From contig CM040124.1 of NCBI GenBank assembly GCA_022559845.1, positions 72,873,491 to 72,937,490 of the forward strand: a stretch of DNA of 64,000 nucleotides, read 5' to 3'. Within the stretch, counting starts at the first letter, position 1. Each line of letters begins with the position of its first letter. Positions 44,062 through 57,610 of this stretch are shown here, piece by piece. Below the pieces are notes generated by a model. It was not told the origin of the DNA, did no database searches, and was given only the letters and a program-made list of their open reading frames with translations. This stretch comes from Amorphophallus konjac (lineage: Eukaryota; Streptophyta; Magnoliopsida; Alismatales; Araceae). Both the position numbers and the translations under genes were made by a program.

Positions 44062-45209
44062 TGTTATGTTAGATGGATGCAGTCTATTACCACGGAGAGT
44101 GGATCTAGAGGGGGGTGAATAGATCTAATGTCTAATTTTAGAACACAGTTGACTCTAATGCGGAATTAAAACAAGCAACTATATAGCAATAGAATGCACA
44201 CATTGAAATCACACAACCACAGGCAATCACACAGTAGACACCGATCTTTAAGGTGGTTCGATCTCAATCCAGAGATCTACGTCCACCCCACACTCCAACT
44301 GGAATGTGGATCCTGCTGACTAACAGCTTGAACAGCTGGGCTTCACAGCTTGCCAACAATCGCTGATACACAGCTTCGCTGGGCTTAACAGCTTTCCGAC
44401 CAGAGGAACAGATCCTCTGCAACCGCTGGGCAATACAGCTTAGCCGTCCGTGACCAGATCTCACCTGCTGAGGATTACATCTTCACCTGTCCAGTGAAAA
44501 CCTCCACAGCAATTGCTGCCTCACAGCTTGATAACAAAAGTGTATCGAAAGCAAGAAAGACAGAAACAAACGAAATGTAAAAACAAGACGAATGTAGCTC
44601 AAGTATGAGCAGAATCAGCTCTGGTATCTGAACCAAGAGTCTGACTTACAAGATCTCTCGAAAGCTCTCTCAAATCAACTCTCTCAATCTTCTCTTCTCT
44701 CTTTCTCTTCTTCTCTCTTTTTCTTCTTCTCTCTTTGGATCGTGCAGGCGCTCACTGTCTGTACTTCTCTTTTAGCTCTGGCTTATGCTCTTTTGATCTC
44801 TTACTTCTTCTGAAGCAGAAGAATTTCTTTTATACCAGTAGCTATTCGAAGGGCGTGTGGCATTTGAATTCCCGCTCAATGATTTGGACCACGTGGCAGC
44901 ATCTCGTCTTGTTGTTGTACACGTGTCGCACTCTGAGCACCTCGTCCAGCCTTGGATCACGAGCCAAGTCATCAGTCTCTACAGATAGTCCCTGTCAGAC
45001 ATTCGAAAGGAATTATCAGTTTAAGGGTTAACTGATGTATAGACTATACATAGACAGAGCTGAAGCAATGTATAGACTTCATGAAGCAGGACAATTACGT
45101 TGTACAGACTATGTGAAGACAAAGCTGAAGCAATGTATAGACTTCATGAAGCAGAGCTGAAGCAGTATAGACTCAGTGAATGCGAAGCAATGTAGTGCTC
45201 AGACTCTAT
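44062..45209 (-). repeat. 5' LTR of element A', U5/R/promoter part
   Basis: It starts tgttatgttag. GGTGG (44252-44256) and CCACC (44283-44287) enclose GATCTC (44260-44265) and GAGATC (44272-44277). The next stem is CCACACTCC (44288-44296) with GGAATGTGG (44301-44309). Leader hairpins extend to about 44520, then a C/T-rich stretch. The first GTCTATACA copies (minus) start at about 45040. It is interrupted at 45209 by element B' and resumes at 61390. Confidence 0.85.
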
Positions 45210-48200
45210 TGATAGGATGCAAGACCTGGATACAGAGGGGGGGTGAATGTATCCTGCTCTAAATATAGCCCAATTAAAACTCTAATGCTCAAGTATGCGG
45301 AATTAAAAGCAGTTGATGAAATGTGCTGAAAATACTTATAAGCAACTCGGCAAGACAACACAAATCTATTAGCTCTCATACGCTCCTAAGCAAACATCTA
45401 AAGATCGCAGCAGAGAAAATAACAAATAAGGAAAAACAAACCATAAGAGAACACCAAGATTTTTTAGGTGGTTCGGTCCAAAGACCTACGTCCACCCCTC
45501 ACTCCAAACCGGAGTGAGGCTTCCACTAGCTAGGCTAGAAACTGCAGACTCAGTCTGTAACAAATTGCTGCCACACAGCTTGACCAGGGGAACAACCTCC
45601 CCTCTTCCTCCCAACCGGAGGGACACCCCAAGTGACTCCCAGCCACTTGGAAACCAGAGATGCAAGTCTCTCTTCCTCCAGACCAGGAGGGAAGACCTAG
45701 TCGTGCAACCCACAAGACCAAAACTGGAGGACCAATCCTCCCTTCCTCCAAACCGGAGGGGAACCTAGAGACCTAAGTCTCTCTTCCTCTGAAACCCAGA
45801 GGGAAGCACAGGTGACACCAAGTCACCTGCAAACTAGAGGTCTCGGTCCTCTCTTCCTCCCAACCGGAGGGAACCCGACCTCACACAAGAGAATCGGAAG
45901 AACAACTGGTGAATGGTTAAAAAGAAAAACAAAAATGCAGCAACAGAAAGCTGGAAGGATAAAATGAAACTGTGGCTCTCGCAGGAGCTGGCTGGCCTGG
46001 ATTTGATCCACGGTCCAGTAGAAACTGATCTTCAGATGAAGCTTCCTTTGCTCTAGCTCTCTCTTCTTCTCACTCTTCTTTTTATTCTCTTTCGCAGGCT
46101 CTCTCTCTGTCTCTTCTTTCTTCTTAGTTCTTCTTCTGATCACTGCCTTTCTGTAGCTCTATCTTCTATCTCGATCACTCTCTTCCTCTTTCTTATCTGA
46201 TCTCTTTTTCTTATCTTGTCTCTTTTTCTTATCTTGTCTCACTTCTCCAGATGGATGCGGCTGTGTATTTATAGCTGCAGCATTTAGGGTGTTATCCTCG
46301 GATCACATGCCAGGTGCCAACCTCGGATCACGTGCACTCCATAGTCTTTACGAACAGTACCTGTCACACAGACAGCAGAAGATATCGGTTGGATGTATAT
46401 ACATGGTTCAGGCTGTTAACAAAGTGTGTACAGGCAAGATGCAGCTTGAGTGTATAGACTTGAAGGTTAACAATCGAGTGTACAGACTTCTTGTGAAGGA
46501 TAGAGTGTATAGACTTGAACACTTAACAATCGAGTGTATAGACTTAAGGCTAACAATCGAGTGTATAGGGTTGAAGGCCTAACAATCGAGTGTATAGGCT
46601 TGAATGTTATATCGAGTGTATAGGGTTGAAGGTTAACTAAGTGTATACAGTCTTCACAGGAGGATGTTCAGACTTTAACTTCTGAAGAGTATATACTCTG
46701 CTGAAGAACGTTCAGTTGAAGTACAAGCCACAGGCTGTATGGACTTCGATGCAAAGGCTTAACAACGAGTGTGTAGACTTGAATGCTTGGAAGGATGTAT
46801 ATAGTTCATCTTTGAAGGGGATGCACATATGCTGAAGAGTGTATAGACTTGCTGATCAAAGGAACAGAATGTATAGACTTGGTTGAAGACAATGCAATGT
46901 ATTGACTTTGATGAACATATGCATTGTATGGACTTAACGACCCAACCAATGTATAGACTTAGAAACAGCAATGAAGCAAGTGTGTACAATGTGAGAGAGT
47001 GTATAGACTTAGCAAACTTGAGACACTGTACAGACTATGATGCACAAGCAATGCATAGACTTCGTGATGCCAACAGACAATGACTGTGTAGACTTGTTTT
47101 GAACAATGCACGCTGTGTAGACTTGCAATGCAAAGGCTGATGTATAGACTTGTAATGCAAAGGCTGATGTATAGACTTGGTAGCCTGGGGGCGTCGACGC
47201 ATCAAAGAAAGGGGTCGACGCATGATGCATGGATGTATGGACTTGAAGATTCGAAGCCCCACAATGTTTAGACTTTAAGATGCATACGCCAAGGCTGTAC
47301 ATACTTGAAGAGACGATGCACTGTAGGCTGTACAGACTTGCAGCTTGAGATGCTTACAGAGACAGACCACTGTATAGACTTCAAGTCCAAGTGAGATAGT
47401 GGTTGTACAGACTTGGGCTGTACAAACTTGGAAGGCTTGACACAGCGATGTACAGACATTGTGATGTATCGACTTAGGAGCATTTGCCAAGGCTGTACAG
47501 ACTTCAGCCTGAACTTGTGTGCTGTGAGTAATGTATAGACTTGGTGAGCTACAAAGCACAATGTGTAGACTTGAAAAGGGAAAGGGCTGTACAGACTTGG
47601 GCAATGCAAAGCCAATCAGATGTATAGACTTCATGATGAGTAGACATGCCAAAACAATTGAACCGTGTACAGACTTAAACAAGCAAAGTCTGTACAAACT
47701 TGAAGATTCACGATGTATAGACTTTGGCAAGAGACTGGCTGTACATACTTCAACATAGCTGTGATGTACATGCTTTGACAAAGCAGCGTTGTACAGACTT
47801 GATGAAGCTTCAGATGAAAGAATGTATAGACTTCCCAAACGAATGTACAGACTTCAGAAGATGAAGACTCTATATAGACATGAAGAAGCTGAGTGAACAA
47901 TGTATAGGCTTTGAACTCTGTACAGACTTGAAGACCCTGAGCCAATGTGTAGACTTTGCCTCAGAAACGAATGTATAGACTTGAAACAGAAGTCAGGCAA
48001 GCGTTGTGTAGACTTGGCCAGAACGTAGGGAAAGGTATGAATGTATAGACTTGGCCAGAACGTAGGGAAAGCCGCCAATGTTCAGACTTGATCATCCAGC
48101 CGTGTATAGACTTTGTTTCGAGCAACATAGGTAAAAGATACAATGTATAGACTTTGCACAAGAGTGCCTGAAGTGATGTACAGACTTGGAGTGCCAAAGC

Positions 48201-48991
48201 CATTGTATAGACTTGGCGTGCCGAAGCCATTGTATAGACTTGGTGAATGGCTTGAAACACAAGGACGCTGCTCACTGTACAGACTTGAGGTTTCAACAGA
48301 ATGATGTACAGACTTGGAGAATGGCTTGAGATACAGAAACGCTGCTCGCTGTACAGACTTGATCAAGGCAGCTAAACAATGTACACACTTCCAATGTATA
48401 GACTTCCCATGAACAGTCCAATGAGCATACTTCCCTTCGATGCATCTATAGTGCAATGTATTGACTTTGAAGAATATGTACATGGCGTTGTACAGACTTT
48501 GAATGAAGAGCCTAATGTACAGACTTGGATGCCCAAAGGTAATGTATAGACTTGTAAGACACTCATGCACTGAAGATGTATAGACTCTGAAGAAATGATG
48601 CGATGTGTAGACTTTGCCTAAATGCAGTGTGTAGACATGGAGATATGATGCATGAACAGAATGGCGTTGTATAGACTTGCAGATCTGGGGGGTCGACCCA
48701 TCAGGAAAGGGGGGTCGACCCACTTCTGTCCAGATAATGCTAAAAGGGTATAGCAGCATCTAACATCAAACAATCCAGATTAAATGCAATTATGAAATGC
48801 ATCAACAACTATGAAATGCACCAATGCACATACCACACACCCTCAGCCTGTTCGTTGGTTATGTCATTCAGATAAGATGTTCAATGAAACATGCATATGC
48901 AACACAATGCAACACAAACAGATTTATATGCAGATTCAAACAGATGATGACTTATAGTGTTTGCTATCATCAAAATCACAGGGGCACAACA
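45210..48991 (-). repeat. 3' LTR of element B'
   Basis: The hairpin train lies at about 45465-45890 (CCTCACTCC with its complement near 45497-45519). A C/T-rich stretch follows to about 46240. The GTCTRTACA array on the minus strand (seen as TGTAYAGACTT) runs from about 46385 to 48680. Two GTCGAC pairs lie at 47193/47214 and 48692/48714. Flanking repeats of the start (gcatatgcaac, tgatagcaaacac) match element B. Confidence 0.93.
46385..48680 (-). repeat. GTCTRTACA motif array in LTR B' (3' copy)
   Basis: Dozens of TGTATAGACTTG-type copies (complement of CAAGTCTATACA) are spaced irregularly at about 20-45 bp. Some local units are duplicated, for example ggccagaacgtagggaaag twice near 48017-48070. 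Segments such as the one around 48440 match LTR B near 6470, so B, B' and H arrays descend from one array. Confidence 0.88.
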
Positions 48992-50514
48992 ATCTCCCCC
49001 TTTTTGATGTTGGCAACACTATGAGTCATATTGACTTGATCCAAATATTTCTCCCCCTTTGACTTCAGCAAAAAGACATGAATTGAAGAGGGAAGAATAA
49101 GAGTGCATAAGATGAGTGAATTACAAACTCCCCCTTTGACTAAGCTCCCCCTTATCAGAAACGATTTGATGGATAGAACCAATTGTGATGAAGGGAGAAT
49201 ATCAGCAAAAGCACAGGGACACTCAAGAAATGTGACTAGATCTCCCCCTATAAGAAAAGCACTCATCATGACATGGAAGCTCCCCCTGATTGGATGGAGT
49301 GAAGTGATGAGCATCCATCAGCAAAACACATGGGTATCCAAGAATTACCACAAACTGTAATCACAGTGGATAAGTGAGGAGGACATATTTTCAGTAGCAC
49401 TCTACAAGGATGAACTCTGGTTATCCAAAGAACTGCAAGTACACAGGTTAAACTGAGAGAAGTGCCTCTCATAAATGACAACCAGTCTGAATCAAAACAC
49501 AGTGATAAAGAGCCATAGGATGAGCAGATTCAACAATTAGTGATAATTGAGATATTTAACTTTTCAGCAAGATACCAACTGCATAAAGCATAATTTTAAG
49601 TTCTAGATTCCTCCATTATAGAAGCTTATGAAACCTTGATTGTCAGATGTGGTTTAAGAATGATGTAAACCAAAAATTTTTAAAGAGAAATTGTACTCAT
49701 ATCTGAACCAACTCTTAATAAAAAGGAACTACAAGCTCATATAAGATTCTAGTTCAACCAACATCCATCTTACTTAGTTTACTTTCCATGACAGCTTTAA
49801 GAGAAACATAAGTGAATGCACCTGAATTTTAATTGTTCTTTCAGAAATTGATTTACACATATTCAAATTTTTTTTTAATGAACAATTTTGGTTCATCAGC
49901 ACCTTTTGACGTGGGGAAACACCTTGATCAGAGGCCAGAATCCCCAATTACTCAGTGTGACAACTGTATTGCTTCTTCCATTTTAGAGAACAGAGGTAGC
50001 ATTAAAAGTATCTTTGGCATGAGGATACACCTTGATCAGAGGCCAGAATCCCCAGTTACTCAATACAACTATGCCATTGCTCTGCCATATTTTCACAATA
50101 ATTTCCAATGATCTCTTTAAACAGAGTTAACCATGGTACTTCATGACACAATCCTTTGGACAGGTTTCTCAGTAACCACAGTCATTGCTCTGTCCATACT
50201 TTTACTCAAAATGGATTCAGAACAAATTAGATGTTTAGGAACAACCACATACACTATATATCTCAGTCAGCGTAGACATGGATATCAACTTTTTAGATTT
50301 CAGAAAGTCTTACATGAATTTACATGACGCAGACAGTTAAAGTTTATTAAGAGGTTGAAACAGATATTTTCAAGTTCCTTGAGACCAAACAAGAGTACAT
50401 AATACTTAAACCAATTCCAGTTAACAAATGTTCTTAAGCATGTATAATGGAAGGTTCCTCATTAAAGATGTTTTAACTTTTATGAAGTAGTATTCAGGCT
50501 GAAGATTTACTTCA
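48992..50514 (-). other. Non-coding internal tail of B', part next to the 3' LTR
   Basis: The polypurine tract (complement of tctccccctttttga) abuts the LTR. Further tcccccttt or ctccccct runs lie near 49051, 49130, 49146, 49244 and 49281. The duplicated conserved block is at about 49895-50165, with two copies of the complement of CTGATCAAGGTG (49921 and 50028). There is no gene. Confidence 0.8.
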
Positions 50515-53500
50515 TGTTAGGGTGCTAGGCCCGGATACAGAGGGGGGGTGAATGTATCCCTCTATGAATAATGGCCAAATAAAAACTAGGATGCTAGAGA
50601 TAAACACGGAATAGAACCAATTCGATTCAACTCAAATACAAACACTTGGAGCGCGCCTATTCAAGCATCTAGCGGAAGCAAAGCAAACAATCAGACCACT
50701 GCACAAGATATTTTTAGGTGGTTCGGTCCACAGACCTACATCCACCCCTCACTTCCAACCGGAGTGAGGCTTCCACTAGCACAAGCTAGAAACTTGCAGA
50801 CTCAGTCTGCAAACAAGGTGCTGCCACACAGCTTGACCAGGGGAACAACCTCCCCTCTTCCTCCCAACCGGAGGGACACCCCAAGTGACTCCCAGCCACT
50901 TGGAAACTAGAGGTCGAAGACCTCTCTTCCTCCAGACCAGGAGGGACCCCTGGACTTGCAACCCACAAGCCCAGATCTGGAGACAAGTCTCCCTTCTCCT
51001 GAATCCACAGGAGGAACCCGACCTCCGTCCAGAGGATCGGAAGTACAAAGGTAATCAGAAAAATAAAGGAAAACAATAAACGAAAATAACACAGCAATCA
51101 GAAAGCTGTAAAAGATGAAAACACAGATGTGGCTCTCAACGGAGCTGACTGGCCTGGATCTGATCCACGGTCCATTAGGAACTAGTCTTCAGATGAAGCT
51201 TCTTCTTTCTCTTCCTTTTTCTTCTCTGCTTCCTTCTTCTTCTCTGCTTCCTTCTCTCACTCGCGAGCTCTCTCTCTTTCTCTTTTTACTTCGGCTGCTT
51301 CTCTCACTCTGCCACTCTTCTTTTTCTTCTTCTTCTCTTCTCACTGGATCGAATACTCTCTGCTGCTCTCAGACTCGATGTATAGACTTTTCTCCTTTTC
51401 TATCGATCAGCCTTCTTTAGTGGAAGAAGGCTCATATATATAGCAGCAGCAGCAGCAGCTCCTAGGCGCGTGGCTTCCACGTTTTCCCGCCCAAGGAATT
51501 CGCTAGAACCGAGGCAGCTTCATCCACGTGTCAGCATCTGCATACCTCGTCCTCCTGGGATCACGAGCCAGGTCATCAATCTCGGTAAGAATCCCTGTCA
51601 GACATAGCATCGGATAAGTCATCAGTTTAAGTCTGAACACCCTGTACAGACTCTGTGAATGCAAAGCATTGTATAGACTTCAGAGATCAATATAGCAAGT
51701 GTGTACAGAGTGAGGGAGTGTATAGACTTAGAAGTCTTCATGCGTGCTCAGTGTATATATTTGCTGAAGAGTGCATTATCATAACAGAAGAGTGTGTAGC
51801 CTAAGGCCTTCTGTTTAAGACAAAAGCCAATGTACAGACTTCATGCTGTACAGACTTGATGTTGAACAAGACACCTTTGGATATCAGCCCAAGGCGTCAA
51901 CGCTTCCATCATGGAGCGTCGACGCAGTGAACAAGACAGGTGATGAACAATGCATGCACTAGCTTTTCCAATGTGTAGACTTCATGAGATGCAATGCAAA
52001 CTCTGTACAGACTTGGTCATGTAAGGCGACGCAAGCAATGGCTGTATATACTTTACTCAATGAATGGGCTTGACATAAGAAGCCAACGGCTGTACAGACT
52101 TAGGCAACCTTCAACTCACTGCTATGTACAGACTCTGAAGAACAGCCGCCAATGTATGGACTTGCTCAGCCATAGACTTCAGCTCAAGGCCAGTGTATGG
52201 ACTTGATGAGACACTCACGAGTGTATAGAGTTAGTTGAGTGAGCATGCAGTGTATAGACTTGACATATGAAGACATCCGCTGTTCAGACTTAAAGAACAT
52301 TCAGCAATGTGCAGACTTCAATGAATGAGGGAGCAATGGCAGACTTCAAGATGTATAGGCTTGTGAATGCAAATGCAATGTACAAACTCTCCAATGTATG
52401 GACTTCAAATATGTGAAGCTATGCGATGTGCATACTTTGAAGAACAGCAAGTGAGTAAGTGTGTACACTGAGAGAGTGTATAGACTTGGATATCTTCATG
52501 CGAGCACAGTGTATAGACTTGCAGTTAAATGCATTAGATAACAAAGTGTGTAGAGTGTATACACTTGAGAACCTTCAAGCGTCCTCGGTGTATAGACTTG
52601 TAACAAGCCTATCGGATGTGTAGACATCGATGAGAGCAATGCATGAGCACCCAAAGTACAGACATCCTGTCCTTGCAGCTGAACGACCCCAATGTATAGA
52701 CTTGACTGATGCGAGCACAGGCTGTACATACTTGGTGTGAAGAACACAAGCCAAGTGCAGTGTGTGAACTTTATGCAAGAAGGCAAGTGTGCATAGTATA
52801 GACTTGAGTGATGAGTGGACTTTCAATGAAGAGGCTGTACAGACATGATGAAATCACGATGTGTAGACTTGCCAATTATAGCTGGTCGATGTACAGACTA
52901 GAACAAGGCTAAGACTGTACTGACTTGAACAAACACAGTGTATAGACTTTGGCAAGGCAACGTTGGTAAAACTACCAATGTGTAGACTTTCAAAGCTGAT
53001 CGTAGATAAAGAACCCAATGTGTAGACTTGGAAGTGCAACGTAGGAACAGATGCCAATGTACAAACTTTGGCAAATAACGATGTATAGACTTGCACAGTT
53101 CCAGCTGAAGAATGTATAGACTTTACCTATTAAATGTGGCTGTACAGACTTGGAGAGTTGAAGCCAATGTACAGACTTGTTGATATCAAACCGATGTACA
53201 GACTTGCAGATGCGAAGCCAATGTATAGACTTTATGATATGAAGCCAATGTACAGTCTTGCAGATGAAACAGTCTGATGTACAGACTTGTAATAAAGCTT
53301 GCAGAAGGTGATGTATATACTTGGATGCCCAACGCCAATGTACTGACTTTGAAGAGAAGACAAATGTATGGACTTTGACGGAGTGAGACAATGTTCAGAC
53401 TTTGAAGTTACACTGTGGATGTACATACTTGGAAGATCATGGAGTGTATAGACTTGAAAGTCTGAAGGCAATGTATAGACTTGCCTAAGACGCAGCATGA

Positions 53501-54252
53501 GACGCTGGCTGAGACAGACGCTGTACAGACTTCGAATGCACTAAGACGCTGAACAAGACGGACCGATGTACAGACTTCTAAGTGCTGATGAACTATGTAT
53601 GGACTTGGCTTGAGATGCTGCATGAGACGGTGCAGGATGTATAGACTTTACAGTTAAAGCACATGCCACTGTATATACTTGCATGAGACAGTCAGTGAGA
53701 CACTCAGCAATGTATAGACTTGAAAGAACTCCAATCGATATATAGACTCTGAAATGCTTGAAGAGGATGTACATACATCAAGAGATGCTGCATGCCAATG
53801 TATAGACTTCATGAAGAAACATACGATGCAATGTGTGTACTTGGTGACACATGCAGACAGATGAGTGTTCAGTCTATGCCAGCAAGCTACACGGTGTGTA
53901 GACTTAGAAGTGCCTGCAACTGTGCAAAGTTCAACCAGTGTATGGACTTGTCGTGCCTACACAGGGCGTTGTACACACTTGCTGCCTGATGCAAATGTGC
54001 AGACTCTATAGATGCATATGAATGCTTTATGCAGCAGATAACCAGTCTGAACATATGAAAGACTGAATGAACATTTGAATGACAGACTGAATATAAGAAT
54101 GACTGAGTTATGATCTGATAAGATGACTTAATATAGAATGACTGAATAAAACCATGGTGACTCACAGTGATTAACTCACATTAAAACCAATCATCACAAA
54201 CCCCTAAAGCCAATCATCAAAACCACAAGCCACAGGGGCCAGGGACACAACA
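50515..54252 (-). repeat. Solo LTR H (B family) inserted in B'
   Basis: This is a single LTR with ends tgttagggtgctagg and acacaaca and an exact target duplication CTTCA at 50510-50514 and 54253-54257. There is no internal sequence, so it formed by recombination between the two LTRs of a former element. It carries a hairpin train (about 50715-51030), a TATA box (tatatata near 51434), the GTCTRTACA array (about 51635-54005, minus) and a GTCAAC/GTCGAC pair (51896/51918). Confidence 0.93.
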
Positions 54253-54257
54253 CTTCA

Positions 54258-55289
54258 TATCTCAGCTTAGTAATTCAAGTGAGAATATTCAACAGACAAC
54301 ATGAATTCTGAGACATTGTAGCAAAGGAGCTGCTCTTGAGCATAGAAGTTCAAAGATGACTGAATAGAAGTGAAGCTCTCCTTCAGCAGATTTAGGAGAG
54401 ACAAACAGATACCTATAAGGTATCAATTCAGATTTTGAACAACTTCAGAAGCAGTCAAGAAATATCGTTTGATACCACTTTGATGATGGAAACACTGACA
54501 TTACAAATATGACTAGATGAGTCAAAAAGATGGACATGAATAGTTCAGACAAAGACAAAGACACAACTGAACGGATTAAGCATGCTCCCCCTATCTATAT
54601 GCAGTGAGACACTTCCTTCCCCCTTTTTTTTTGATTATTCAAAAAAAATGTGATATGCTATGCAATAAATCTAAAAACAGTTGTGTGATTTCAAGAGAAT
54701 GAATAATGCTCCCCCTAAATGTATGCATTCAATCTATCTTTTTGGCATTTTCAATGTAATGAAATGCAATGCAATTAACTACATGTATGCACGGGCATGA
54801 AGCAAAATATTCACATGAAGATGCAGACATTCTCTGATATGCAAATTTGACCCTTGGTACTTGGCGGAGAACTTGGTCTAAAAGACCATCTCACACAAAG
54901 TAAGAACCTCCAGACAAATTTCCTCTGCCCTTTAGTAGCTTACCATTTGATATACCAAAGTGGTCATGCATGACAATGCAACACCAACAGTCCTATATGC
55001 ATCAGATTTTCAATGATTGTATGTCAAGTGCATGATTATGCAATACTCATATATGCACACAGTTCAAACTACAAACAAGAAAACCCACAAAGCTCAATGC
55101 AAGAGTCAAACCAAACAAAAAACATGTATGCATGAAACTATGACTTATCAGATCAACCATAAATTTCATATGAACAGATGTGAGGAATTTACCTGAATGG
55201 GGTTTTATCAACTTGGGTGCCTTGGTTTATTCCCCCCCCCCTTTTTTTTTTATTCTTCAGCTTCCAAGGCACACCTGCAAGTTAGCACA
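54258..55289 (-). other. Non-coding internal tail of B', part next to gag
   Basis: Purine tracts on the minus strand (gctccccct) lie near 54583 and 54708. A long T run is near 54616, and a C run followed by a T run near 55231-55250. No frame resembles pol. Confidence 0.75.
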
Positions 55290-57489
55290 CTATGTTGCAT
55301 GGGCAGGTACCCAAACAGTCTTGGGTCCTGCATGGTTAATAGTGACACCTTGGGCAGGTGTTCTAAAACACTTTTTAGCATGTAGGTCATCAGATCTCAT
55401 CAAATGGCAATTATTCATTGAATGACCTAATATACCACAATAATAGCAAGATGGAGCATATTTCAGATTTGATTTATGCACATTCTTATTAGCATGAATT
55501 CTATGTGAATATGCATGAAAATTTCTGTTAACAGAATTAAGATTCTGTTTACCAAAGTAAGCCAGCCAACAGTCAGCAGCTCTATGGCCTGACTTCCCAC
55601 ATTCAAAACATGCAAGTGTTTTTCTTTCAAACACAAATCCATTTCTACCAGAAATGTTTCTATTGACAGGGAATTTACCAGATTTATTGTCAAACTTCCT
55701 TCCCTGAGCATGCTAACATTGGGCTGCAGTGTGGCCCATCTTGCCATAGTGAAGACATGAGTTAGAATTTCTTTCACCAGTCCTCAGCCAGCATTCGGAT
55801 CTCTTATGACCCAACTTTTCACAATTGAAGCATGTCATATGCTGGTTTATTGAATCAAATTTGTTCTTGTTAACAGCATGACTGTTTGCATGAAATTTAG
55901 CATGATATGAATGTGATTTTTCCTTATCACTTGCAAACCAGCACTGTGCAATTGTGTGTCCTAATTTATCACAGTGGAAACATTCAATTTTATTTTTCTG
56001 AATTAAAGAATTTCTATCATGAGGTTTCCTAGCAGTCATATCATCCTTCTCCATCAATTTACATTCATGCATCAGATGACCAAATTTATGACAATAATGG
56101 CATGACATTATCTTTTTAGATGCATGTGAATGTGTGTGAGAACTGTGATCAACATGCCCTAGTGAACCCTTTTTATTTATTTTCTGTTTTCCAATCTTTT
56201 TCTGATTTTTGTTCTATTTTTCGGTTTTCTGAACAATGGGCTATTTATCTTTTGAAGTGGTGGCTACATTTGAAGCTTTTACAAAAGATGTCATCAACTT
56301 GCTCTGAAATTCTTTCTTGTTAGCATTATTGTAGCCCAGCCCTTCCTTCCTAGTGTTGATTTTTACACCTAGTAGCTTGTCTAGCTTTTTTCTGCCCACT
56401 TACGAATTTTGACAAAGTATTGTTCAGATCATTTATTTCAGATTGAAGAGAAGAGACCTGATGTTCATAGTTGACTATATCTTCTTCACTGACCAGAATT
56501 TGTTGATGCATCACATCATTCAAAGTTTTAAGGGTATCAATTTCTGATTTCAGTTTGAGCTCATTTTGATTTTCATCAACAGATTTTCCTTTTTCAAATG
56601 TCAGCAATCTCTCTGACATGGTGGAGTTCAACTGTTTTAGTTTCTCAATTTCCTCCTTTAGACTAGTGTTCTCCTGCTTAAGTTTATCATCATCAAACAA
56701 AACATCAGTTAAGAAACTTGGATATTCTGATTTACAGTTTTCAAAGTTTTCCTGAAACTTTAAGTTCGCAACACTAACAGCCTTGAACTCTTCATTGATC
56801 AATCTGTTTTCATTCTCAAGACTGATTAGTTTTTGTTCAGATTCCTGACATTGTTTTCTGAGTTTAGTCTTTTCAGATTTAACATGATCAAGTTTTGATT
56901 GGATTCCATCTAGTTTCGACACTTGTCTTCTGAGTATCTCATTTTCAGTTTTCAGAATTTCATGATTTTCAAGATTTTCAGTTCCAGAAATAGGATCCCC
57001 TTGACTTGTTAATTTTTTTATCAGACTTTTATTCTTCTTCCTCAATTTTTCATGGGAGTGTAACAGATTAGCATAGGCATCTTCCCAGTCATCTAAAGTG
57101 TAACTATCGAAAGGATTGATTACCTCTTCAGCATCTTCAAATTCATCTTGATCAGTGCTATGGTCACTCTTATCAGCCATCAGGCAGCTGTCCTCATTCA
57201 TCCTCTGAGCTAGCTTCAACTGATCCAGAATGTTCTTAGCGGACCTGCAGTAATAAAAATAAGAATTTAGAGCCTTGTCAGTAGCTTCTTTCATTAATTT
57301 CAAAACTTTCTGATTCTCTCCATTTCTTGATCTGTCACTTTTAGTCCATTTGGACTCTTCCTGTGGCAGTCTATGAGGACCATGTGAAATTAACTTCCAC
57401 AGATCCGGATCCATTAAATTCACATAGTTATGTAGACTGCTAACCCATGAGTTAAAGTTAGAGCAATTGAAAATCGGTGGAGAACCCAT
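55290..57489 (-). pseudogene. gag: gag remnant of element B' with six zinc knuckles
   Basis: The start is ATG at 57489 (MGSPPIFNCSNFNSWV); the first 379 codons are open. They hold the capsid-like part and a long coiled coil (for example ENENRLINEEFKAV). A frameshift near 56390 and stops between 56350 and 56110 follow. The C-terminal part (56108-55290) has six knuckles: CHYC, CFHC, CFNC, CLHY (second Cys lost), CFEC and CYYC, each with the GHxxxxC half. There is one stop after the fourth. It ends GPKTVWVPAHAT. The order of parts equals the B gag, so six knuckles are a family trait. Confidence 0.88.
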
Positions 57490-57596
57490 TGATTAAATCG
57501 GCAAGTAGATTAATGCAATAGAGAGAAAATTCAGAAATGCACCAAGGGCAACAGGATCCTCTGCAGATCGTTGGATCTGTTCAGTCAGAGACCTAC

Positions 57597-57610
57597 GCTC
57601 TGATACCAAT
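57597..57610 (-). other. Primer binding site of element B'
   Basis: GCTCTGATACCA at 57597-57608 is the complement of the tRNA-Met site and abuts the 5' LTR. Confidence 0.95.
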
